This document shows positions 1 through 5,853 of a DNA stretch of 6,231 nucleotides, piece after piece (positions within the stretch are counted from its first letter, which is position 1; each line of letters begins with the position of its first letter). The translations under genes were made by a program, and so were the position numbers. Origin of the DNA: an uncultured Porphyromonadaceae bacterium. Lineage in GTDB: Bacteria; Bacteroidota; Bacteroidia; Bacteroidales; Muribaculaceae. The stretch spans positions 1-6,231 of the forward strand of contig USKE01000136.1 of assembly GCA_900555165.1 (NCBI GenBank), given 5' to 3'. Below the pieces are notes generated by a model that saw only the letters and a list, made by a program, of their open reading frames with translations, ran no database searches and was not told the origin of the DNA.

Positions 1-1
1 A

Positions 2-100
2 AGGGCTCCGAGGGGCCGAAAGGGGCCCTCGGCTGCAACAGCCGCCGACCGTGCGCGCGCCTGGCTGCAGACGCTCTACGGGTATATCGACCGCTTGTGA
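2..100 (+). CDS. C-terminal end of an unidentified protein (partial)
   Basis: The frame is open from base 2 to a TGA at 98-100, giving about 32 residues and ending in AWLQTLYGYIDRL. The tail looks like an amphipathic helix (W, L, L, Y, Y, I, L spaced among polar residues), which is why I prefer this frame. By hand count about 78% of its codons end in G or C, as expected for a GC-rich genome. The gene enters from the left, so neither its start nor its family can be seen, and I assign no function. All three forward frames are open across bases 1-100. The first frame stays open to a TAA at 271-273 and is the main alternative, but its translation (Cys- and Arg-rich, then a valine run) looks less protein-like. 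Confidence 0.45.
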   Translation, partial: RAPRGRKGPSAATAADRARAWLQTLYGYIDRL

Positions 101-103
101 CGC

Positions 104-157
104 ATGTGGCTAATGTAATTTATGTGACATATGTGGCTTATGTGACTTATGTGGGAG
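104..157 (+). repeat. 9-bp tandem repeat, six units
   Basis: Six consecutive 9-bp units begin at 104, 113, 122, 131, 140 and 149. Each starts ATGT, with consensus ATGTGRCTT. Units 4 and 5 differ at one position; unit 2 (ATGTAATTT) and unit 6 (ATGTGGGAG) are the most diverged. The array starts four bases after the preceding stop codon and ends about 114 bp before the next promoter element. It looks like a minisatellite; no function is evident. Confidence 0.85.
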
Positions 158-167
158 TAGAAGGGTG

Positions 168-236
168 TGGTTGTTGTGGTCGTGGCCGCTTGCGGCCTGA
201 AACCGCCATCAAAAGCACGTTTTTGGTTGTTGTGGT
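168..236 (+). repeat. 13-bp exact direct repeat pair in the spacer
   Basis: TGGTTGTTGTGGT occurs at 168-180 and again at 224-236, 56 bp apart. Between the copies lies a GC-rich palindrome, GGCCGC-TT-GCGGCC (184-197). No U tract follows the palindrome, so it is not a convincing terminator for the upstream gene. The G/T-rich character of 149-197 may make such repeats easier to arise by slippage. Confidence 0.6.
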
Positions 237-245
237 TTGCACCAC
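232..245. promoter_or_regulatory. Small inverted repeat upstream of the hydrolase promoter (possible operator)
   Basis: GTGGT (232-236) and ACCAC (241-245) form a perfect 5-bp inverted repeat around TTGC. It lies about 25 bp before the -7 element, roughly -50 to -40 relative to the inferred start of transcription. That is a reasonable place for a regulator site, but the arms are short and chance is possible. Confidence 0.25.
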
Positions 246-270
246 CCCACACATATTCACGGAAAATTTG

Positions 271-278
271 TAACTTTG
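271..278 (+). promoter_or_regulatory. Bacteroidetes -7 promoter element for the MBL hydrolase
   Basis: TAACTTTG matches the TAnnTTTG -7 consensus used by the Bacteroidetes housekeeping sigma factor. It sits inside the 12-mer TTTGTAACTTTG (267-278), which recurs exactly before menA (5834-5845). I see no good -33 TTTG at the usual 19-21 bp spacing. Transcription would begin near 283-286, leaving a 5' untranslated region of only about 13-16 nt before the ATG at 299. Confidence 0.7.
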
Positions 279-298
279 CAAGTTGAACCTGTAATCAG

Positions 299-1444
299 AT
301 GGCGAGATACAAGCAACGGCCTGAATACGGCGACTCCATTCCGGGGTTGTTCGACGGATTCGATGCCGCCCGGGGCGATGATGCCCCCGGGGGGCTTGAC
401 CTGTTTCCCGAACCTGAGCCGTTGCCCACGCACCCTTCGATCGAGGCCGCGGCACGCCGCCACGCACAGGGGGCCGACCGGTCGCGCGACCGTGATGCCG
501 CCAGCCGCGGTGATGACGATTTCGCGCTCGACAGCGTGCCGCGTACGCCCCGCACGCCCATCTTCGATGCCGACGACCTTACGCCGCTTGAGACGCCCCG
601 GGCCGACGACCGGCTCGCGTTCATATCGTTCGGCTCGGGTTCGTCGGGCAACTGCGCCTATATCGGCGACTCTGAGGGGGGACTGCTTATAGACGCGGGC
701 GTTGACGCCTCGGCCGTCGAGGAAGAACTGCACCGCAACGGCATAGGCCCCGACCGCATCCGCGGCATTCTGCTCACCCATGACCACTCAGACCATGTGC
801 GGTATGTCTACGCCCTGGTGCGCAAGCGCCCCTGGATCTCGGTCTACTGTACCCCGCGGGTGATGAACGGCATGTTGCGCCGCCACAACATATCGCGCCG
901 CATAAAAGACTATCACCGCGCCATATACAAGGAGCATCCCTTCAGGGTGGGCGGTTTCACCGTCACCCCCTTCGAGGTGATGCACGACGGCAGTGACAAC
1001 GCCGGGTTCTTCATCGAGCACGGGCGGCATCGCATGGCCGTGGCCACTGACTTAGGGTGTGTCTCGGAGCGTGCCGACTTTTACATGAGCCAGGCCAACT
1101 ACCTGATGATCGAGGCAAACTACGACGAAACCATGCTGGCCGCCGGCACTTACCCTGAATATCTCAAGGCCCGCATACGCTCGGCCAACGGCCACCTGTG
1201 CAACGATGCCGCCGCCGAATATCTGGGGCGCGTCTACACCCCGGCTCTGCGCAATATCTTCCTTTGTCACCTTTCGAAAGACAACAATACCCCCGCACTT
1301 GCCATTCATGCCGTTGAGTCGGCTCTGGCGGCCCGCGGCGTTGCGGTCGGCGACGGCTCGGGTACCCCCTACGCCCGGCAGGCCGATGTGCAACTGATGG
1401 CTCTGCCGCGTTTCGAGTCGACAGGCCTGGTAATGCTGCGTTAA
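299..1444 (+). CDS. YycJ/WalJ-like metallo-beta-lactamase-fold hydrolase with a long N-terminal extension
   Basis: The 381-residue protein carries the metallo-beta-lactamase motifs in order: Asp132 in LLIDAG, the metal-binding THDHSDH (160-166), His229, Asp251 in ATDLG and His324 in LCHLSKDNN. The FGSGSSGNC stretch (111-119) and the NGHL motif (His299) are hallmarks of the YycJ/WalJ/VicX branch. Family members bind two metal ions; a Bacillus homologue has been reported as a 5'-3' DNA exonuclease linked to mismatch repair, so a nuclease role is likely but inferred. There is no signal peptide, so it should be cytoplasmic. Typical homologues begin almost at the FGSGSSGN motif. Here about 104 residues precede the fold, with 18 Asp, 13 Pro and 12 Arg, and they look disordered. 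I keep the ATG at 299 because the promoter lies just upstream and the next in-frame Met (190) falls inside the catalytic domain. Confidence 0.93.
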   Translation: MARYKQRPEYGDSIPGLFDGFDAARGDDAPGGLDLFPEPEPLPTHPSIEAAARRHAQGADRSRDRDAASRGDDDFALDSVPRTPRTPIFDADDLTPLETPRADDRLAFISFGSGSSGNCAYIGDSEGGLLIDAGVDASAVEEELHRNGIGPDRIRGILLTHDHSDHVRYVYALVRKRPWISVYCTPRVMNGMLRRHNISRRIKDYHRAIYKEHPFRVGGFTVTPFEVMHDGSDNAGFFIEHGRHRMAVATDLGCVSERADFYMSQANYLMIEANYDETMLAAGTYPEYLKARIRSANGHLCNDAAAEYLGRVYTPALRNIFLCHLSKDNNTPALAIHAVESALAARGVAVGDGSGTPYARQADVQLMALPRFESTGLVMLR

Positions 1445-1447
1445 AAG

Positions 1448-1484
1448 TTGTTAAATAAATGGGAGGGTAAAAATCAATTAACAA
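1448..1484. promoter_or_regulatory. 7-bp inverted repeat just upstream of the leader promoter
   Basis: TTGTTAA (1448-1454) and TTAACAA (1478-1484) are perfect reverse complements separated by 23 bp of AT-rich sequence with a GGGAGGG core. The right arm ends nine bases before the -7 element at 1493. The spacing would suit a dimeric regulator more than an RNA hairpin. It is not an obvious terminator for the hydrolase gene, because the stem is AT-only apart from one G-C pair and the loop is long. Confidence 0.35.
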
Positions 1485-1492
1485 AAATTTAA

Positions 1493-1500
1493 TACATTTG
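1493..1500 (+). promoter_or_regulatory. Bacteroidetes -7 promoter element for the large exported protein
   Basis: TACATTTG fits TAnnTTTG and is embedded in AT-rich DNA, in contrast to the GC-rich surroundings. No clear -33 TTTG is visible. No second TAnnTTTG lies between it and the gene, so transcription probably begins near 1505-1508 and the transcript carries a leader of about 270 nt. Confidence 0.6.
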
Positions 1501-1506
1501 CAGTGC

Positions 1507-1780
1507 CTGACTGAGGCCGATACCTTCGGTCTGACTGAACTTGATTGCCGTTACCTGCGGCACATCTTTACCTTGAATACCTGAATGCTCGTCCGCAAGT
1601 GATTATCTGAAAGTCCGAGCCTCTTCACCGATTCTTACTTACATCGATAACTAAGACTTTATTAAATCTTACCGCCTTTTTTTCGGCATCCGTGTCATGG
1701 CGCGTCACGCCCAGGTCATGTATGTCAAAACCGTGTGAACTTACAATAATATCTTACTATATTTATCTATACCTTAACTT
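1507..1780 (+). promoter_or_regulatory. Long, possibly structured 5' leader of the exported protein gene
   Basis: This stretch holds no gene of ordinary size. Possible RNA hairpins, in order: 1514-1532 (7 bp with one G-U, loop TACCT), 1546-1562 (TGCCG/CGGCA), 1587-1620 (GCTCG/CGAGC, 24-nt loop), 1651-1670 (AT-rich, one bulge) and 1698-1713 (GGCG/CGCC). A run of seven T (1677-1683) follows the AT-rich hairpin at a six-base distance, too weak to call a terminator. Two tiny ATG ORFs lie in it: 1585-1602 (MLVRK) and 1697-1738 (13 codons). CTGACTGA is repeated at 1507 and 1531, and the pentamers TACCT and CTTAC each occur five times. A cis-regulatory RNA is plausible; I do not recognise a known riboswitch class. 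Confidence 0.4.
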
Positions 1781-4700
1781 ATGAAAAAACTAATGCTGTG
1801 GCTGAGCATCGTCTTGGCCATAGGGCTGACGGCCCAGACGGCCAAAGCGACGTTCATCCCCGACGAGCTCTATCTGAGCTACGACAAGGGTGACGGTCAG
1901 AACTGGCAGATGGCTCAGAGATTCACCAAAAACGCTGATGGTGATTTTTCCTTCAATCTCGGCAAAGTGGACTCAAAGGTCTATTTCATGGTACAGCGTT
2001 CTGCTACTCAGGACTGGAATGCTTTGCGAGGCGACAACGCATGGCAGCAATATGCCTGTTCCGGCAGCTCTAAGGAGGGTAACAATCCGGTGCTTACAAA
2101 CGGGTGTGAACTTTACTATTACGCTACCTTTAAGGATGTACTGGTAGTCAATGTAAGTGGCGATAACGTCACTTTCAATGTCAAATTCAGTGACACCAGG
2201 AAAGACGGAGCAGACAACAATATCGCCAACTTCACTTTCTCGGACGGCGGCACGGTGGTTAATCCTCCGGTCACCGTTACAAACGTCAATATGCCGCTGA
2301 AACCCGCTGACTTCGCCAACGGCAAGAAACACTACTTCCTCGTGGGTTCGCGTCAGGCCGACTGGCGTCTTCAGCCCGAGTGGGAGTTCTCGAAACCCGG
2401 TGATAATGCCGGTGAAATCAAAATCGACGGTGCGCGCGTAATGTATACTGGCCTCGTTGAAATCGGTGTGTGCAAAAGTTACGAAGACTACATCAACCAG
2501 CGTTATGAACGTTGGAATGCTCAGAACGGTGCTACTATCAACCTTTCAAACCGGTCGGTTGAAAACCTGACATGGCGCGAAAATTTCTCGTTCTACGAAA
2601 ACGCTCTTCCCGGCAATTATGCCGATAAGTTCTGCGCCAGCGAGGACACCGAGTATAATTATGCCGCTGTCCGTGACAGCAAGGGAGCGTTAGTCTCTTC
2701 TGTGGTTCTCAAGATTGACGGCAACGGCAATCCTGAAAGATGGTATATCACTATCCCTGACGGAAATCCCGCTAAGGCCTGTGCAGCCGTGCCCGAAAAT
2801 ATCACCTTTTCTCTTGTCGGTGATGCAATCAATAACGAGGCGCTCGTCGCCGCCGGTGAGTTCCATACGCAGGTCGATGTCATGACAGGTTGGCAGGATG
2901 CGTGGGTACAGTATGACGCCGAGGGCAATCCCTACCGCGACGCCAAAGGCAGATTGCTTTATCAGACAGTCTTCCAGCCCGAATGGCTTAAAGCCCATCC
3001 TTCATACTTCAACAAGACCATCGCCGGCACCGGCTCGGCTACTCATAATTTCGAGTACACATCCCGTAACCTGGTGATGCAGAATGCCAGCACTATGTCG
3101 GCCCAGGAACTGGCCGAAGACCCCTATGCCCCGATATATTTGCGTTTCAAAAACGCAAATGACAAAACCATCGGCGACCGCACTGTAAAAGTCGGGGACT
3201 TCGATTACAAAGAGAAACTGCGTTTCTATCATGACAAAGGCACAGACGAAAATCCATATTCGGAGGGCACACGCCCCGTTACCGCCGGTGTCGACTGGCA
3301 GTGCTTTGTCGTAAAAGACATGTGGGTTCAGGGAGCCTTCAAGGTCTGGACCGGCTGGGGCGGAGGTCTTAAGAAAAATGAGGCTACCAATCCTGGTACG
3401 GATGATGCTGAGCGCTGTCGCTGGAATTTTGTCAACGGCGGTCATGCCCAGAAGATGAAGAATCGTCCGGTCTTTGGCTCGGATATCATTGGTGCCAATG
3501 GTGATGACGCACTGCTCTACGCCACCTACCGCGATGTGGATGGCGCCAACTTCCAGGTTGATGACCTCACGTATTTCAAGCGTGTGATTGTATGGTACGA
3601 TCCCTCGTCGGAGGACTTCAACAACTCGGTCATACAGCTGATTGTTGAGAACCTCGGCCCTAACATCAAAGCTACCCGTGACCCGCAAGTGGGTTCACAG
3701 ATAAATCTTGACTGGAACCTCTCTAACGTCACCACCGACGAGGAAAAGGCTCTGGGTGTAACAAGCTACGAGATTGTGCGCTATATCATTGATGAAAACG
3801 GTTCTCGCCGTCTTTCCGGTTCGCTCGGCGTCATTCCTACTCCCGGCAAAACCGTAGGCGATTTCCTGACTTCGCAGTTGCTGTCTGACCCCAATCTCAG
3901 CGCCAGCACCTATCAGTACATGATTATCGTGAAATTTGCCGACGGCACCGAACGTGACGCATGGTCGAACGAGGTCACACTCTACGACGCATCGGCACCC
4001 GTGCAGGCTGTTGCTTACCAGCGCGTGGTCGAGGCCGGCGAGAATGACCTCGACGGCACCGAAGCCACAGAGAAACTCTATTCGTTCGACGCCGTGCTCG
4101 ACCTGAACATCTCGTCGACAGCCCTCTCGCAGAGCTACGACGGTGTATACACCCGCGACCTCATCGACGGTTACCTCATCAAGATCGGCGGGACCGAGAT
4201 GACTGACCTCAATGTGACTAAACTCTATGTCAACGGCAAGGAGTATGCCAAGACATTCTACACCGACAACAGCAAGACCGTCTATGTCGGCGGCACGACC
4301 ACAACCCTTTCGGGCTACTGGATGGAGGTGCCCTTCGCCGACTTCGGCGGCGAGGTGAAACTCAGCCTCCGCTGGGAGAACTGCGCCAAGCAGGAGTCGG
4401 GTCCCGCATACAGCTACGAGGTGTATCTGATTCCCAATGCCGACAAGACCAGCCAGTTCGCCGCCGCCCAGTTCGGTTCGACCAAGACCCGTTTCGAGAT
4501 GCATATCCCCGGCATCACTTTCAACTGGGACAACAGCGGCATCGCACAGAGGGCGTTTGACGGCACCCACGACGACAACTGCCTGCCGGCAATGCCGATG
4601 GGTACCCACCTCGATGCCACCAACCTTTACGCCCCCATCCACTATTCGCAGGTCAACTACCTTTATGCCAACGGCAAACTCGGCACAGCCCCTGTGACCG

Positions 4701-5701
4701 AGAGCGTGCGCCGCGGTTTTGACATCGTTGTCAAGGCCGGTACAGCCGCCGATAATCTTGCCGATGCCGCCGAGGGTGCCGCCTATAACGTGAAGGACAT
4801 CGCCATCGACGGGTTTGCCAGTGAAGACGAGTCGTTCCCCTGCGAGCGCAAGCTCATGAAACTGCAGGGTGCGCCTGCCGTACTGGTACACGCCTGGTCG
4901 TATATCGATTATGTGCGCAAGGAGCTCGTGGCCTCGGAGACCGGGAAACGTCACATGGGCGATGCTAAACCGATCCAGGGCGGTATCGCCACCATAGTCC
5001 TCAACCCGCTTGAGGCTCCCGACTTCTCGACCGGCAAGCCTCAGGTGACAGGCACATTCATGGATACCGACGCCAAAGTGCGCTATTCGGTGCATAACCT
5101 CTATCTGCCGATGACAATCACCAACGGTATCTCTGCACAGGCAAACGGCACCGAGCTGTTCCGCACGGTTGGTTTCTACGTTGCTCCCGAGACACAGACG
5201 GTTCCCGCGGCCTTCATCCCGGCCAACGACAAGTCGGCCCGCGGCGGTATCGTGGCTCACGAAAGCAACAAGGGTGAGTTCGAACTCAACGATGGCCTGG
5301 CGGGCTACACCCCCTTCGAGGCCGCATCGGGTTTCAGCCAGAACAACAACTGGTCTGAGATCGCTTACAGTCAGAATCACCTCCCTGTTATCGTGAACTA
5401 CTACGCCGCCAAACAGGGCAACACCGAGATGACAGGCTCAGAACTCCCCACGGCCAAGGCCACGCTGACATACCACTATCCCTTCATGTCGGGCGACCAT
5501 GTGCTCACGCTCACCGAGGGCACTACCAAGAGCGTAAGCCTTTCAGATGCCGCTATCTCTACCGGTATCGAGGGTGTGAGCGCCGACCTTGACGGCGAGG
5601 TTACCTACTACAACATGCAGGGCATCCGCGTGGAGAACCCCGTCGAAGGCCAGGTGTACCTGGAGGTATCGGCCGCAGGTGTGCGCAAGGTAATGAAATG
5701 A
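1781..5701 (+). CDS. Large exported multidomain protein with Fn3-like domain and type IX-like C-terminal tail
   Basis: The 1306-residue protein starts with a Sec signal peptide: Lys2-Lys3, a hydrophobic core at about 4-18 and a probable cut after AKA (residue 23). No lipobox cysteine is present, so it is not a lipoprotein. Residues 28-135 and about 184-325 each open with a LYL/YFLVG strand and recall the small beta-sandwich starch-binding-like domains of Bacteroidales surface proteins, but the resemblance is loose. Residues 626-735 look like an Fn3 domain (DWNL, SYEIVRY, YQYMIIV, SNEVTLY). Residues 736-890 may be another beta-sandwich. The end, from about 1262, has YYNMQGIRV, VYLEV and a basic RKVMK finish, like the short C-terminal tails of secreted Prevotella and Muribaculaceae proteins and resembling type IX sorting domains. 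I see no catalytic motif. It is probably a surface or secreted binding or structural protein; substrate unknown. Third-position GC rises sharply after the Fn3-like domain. Confidence 0.9.
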   Translation: MKKLMLWLSIVLAIGLTAQTAKATFIPDELYLSYDKGDGQNWQMAQRFTKNADGDFSFNLGKVDSKVYFMVQRSATQDWNALRGDNAWQQYACSGSSKEGNNPVLTNGCELYYYATFKDVLVVNVSGDNVTFNVKFSDTRKDGADNNIANFTFSDGGTVVNPPVTVTNVNMPLKPADFANGKKHYFLVGSRQADWRLQPEWEFSKPGDNAGEIKIDGARVMYTGLVEIGVCKSYEDYINQRYERWNAQNGATINLSNRSVENLTWRENFSFYENALPGNYADKFCASEDTEYNYAAVRDSKGALVSSVVLKIDGNGNPERWYITIPDGNPAKACAAVPENITFSLVGDAINNEALVAAGEFHTQVDVMTGWQDAWVQYDAEGNPYRDAKGRLLYQTVFQPEWLKAHPSYFNKTIAGTGSATHNFEYTSRNLVMQNASTMSAQELAEDPYAPIYLRFKNANDKTIGDRTVKVGDFDYKEKLRFYHDKGTDENPYSEGTRPVTAGVDWQCFVVKDMWVQGAFKVWTGWGGGLKKNEATNPGTDDAERCRWNFVNGGHAQKMKNRPVFGSDIIGANGDDALLYATYRDVDGANFQVDDLTYFKRVIVWYDPSSEDFNNSVIQLIVENLGPNIKATRDPQVGSQINLDWNLSNVTTDEEKALGVTSYEIVRYIIDENGSRRLSGSLGVIPTPGKTVGDFLTSQLLSDPNLSASTYQYMIIVKFADGTERDAWSNEVTLYDASAPVQAVAYQRVVEAGENDLDGTEATEKLYSFDAVLDLNISSTALSQSYDGVYTRDLIDGYLIKIGGTEMTDLNVTKLYVNGKEYAKTFYTDNSKTVYVGGTTTTLSGYWMEVPFADFGGEVKLSLRWENCAKQESGPAYSYEVYLIPNADKTSQFAAAQFGSTKTRFEMHIPGITFNWDNSGIAQRAFDGTHDDNCLPAMPMGTHLDATNLYAPIHYSQVNYLYANGKLGTAPVTESVRRGFDIVVKAGTAADNLADAAEGAAYNVKDIAIDGFASEDESFPCERKLMKLQGAPAVLVHAWSYIDYVRKELVASETGKRHMGDAKPIQGGIATIVLNPLEAPDFSTGKPQVTGTFMDTDAKVRYSVHNLYLPMTITNGISAQANGTELFRTVGFYVAPETQTVPAAFIPANDKSARGGIVAHESNKGEFELNDGLAGYTPFEAASGFSQNNNWSEIAYSQNHLPVIVNYYAAKQGNTEMTGSELPTAKATLTYHYPFMSGDHVLTLTEGTTKSVSLSDAAISTGIEGVSADLDGEVTYYNMQGIRVENPVEGQVYLEVSAAGVRKVMK

Positions 5702-5728
5702 TTTTGACAAGTCACCTATATACTCACA

Positions 5729-5747
5729 GGCTGTTGCGACAATAGCC
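5729..5747 (+). other. Hairpin in the 3' untranslated region
   Basis: GGCTGTTG (5729-5736) pairs with CAATAGCC (5740-5747) over 8 bp with one G-U and a CGA loop. No T run follows, so it is not itself a terminator. It lies 28 nt after the stop codon and 30 nt before the strong terminator, so it would remain in the mature 3' end, where it could act as a stability element. Confidence 0.45.
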
Positions 5748-5777
5748 GTACTTTACTCCCTATTATCTAAATAGCCC

Positions 5778-5816
5778 GGGCCGGCAGATGGTTTGCGCCA
5801 TGTGCCGGCCCTTTTT
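5778..5816 (+). terminator. Intrinsic terminator after the exported protein gene
   Basis: GGGCCGGCA (5778-5786) pairs perfectly with TGCCGGCCC (5803-5811). A G-G mismatch and a further 4 bp (ATGG/CCAT) then close on a six-base loop, TTTGCG. Five T (5812-5816) follow directly. It ends the transcript of the large gene and separates it from menA. Confidence 0.93.
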
Positions 5817-5837
5817 ATGTTTTATGCAAATATTTTG

Positions 5838-5845
5838 TAACTTTG
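5838..5845 (+). promoter_or_regulatory. Bacteroidetes -7 promoter element for menA
   Basis: TAACTTTG matches TAnnTTTG and lies in the same 12-mer, TTTGTAACTTTG, as the hydrolase promoter. The tandem TTTTATG copies at 5813-5819 and 5820-5826 lie in the -33 zone and overlap the terminator's T tract. The ATG at 5854 is only eight bases after the element, so the transcript would be leaderless or nearly so. Confidence 0.7.
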
Positions 5846-5853
5846 TGGATGAT

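Noticed and set aside
104..157. CRISPR-like array or DnaA-box cluster
   Set aside because: The units are 9 bp, contiguous and have no spacers, so this is not CRISPR. The consensus differs from the DnaA box TTATCCACA and its complement at two or more positions.
149..185. G-quadruplex in the G-rich spacer
   Set aside because: Only two GGG runs occur, the rest are GG with uneven spacing, so evidence is too weak.
184..197. GGCCGC-TT-GCGGCC palindrome as terminator of the upstream gene
   Set aside because: There is no T run directly after it; the nearest (220-224) is over 20 bases away.
237..692. A 151-codon + strand frame overlapping the start of the hydrolase gene
   Set aside because: It is rich in Arg, Thr, Pro and Ser, typical of an out-of-frame reading of GC-rich coding DNA. 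The hydrolase frame carries all the family motifs.
1651..1683. Intrinsic attenuator in the leader (AT-rich hairpin plus T7)
   Set aside because: The stem is almost all A-T with a bulge and lies six bases from the T run, so it does not meet normal terminator strength.
3695..5380. A 561-codon open frame on the minus strand opposite the large exported protein gene
   Set aside because: The + strand gene has a signal peptide, coherent domains, promoter and terminator. The antisense frame is open because of GC-rich third positions and gives a protein of no recognisable character.
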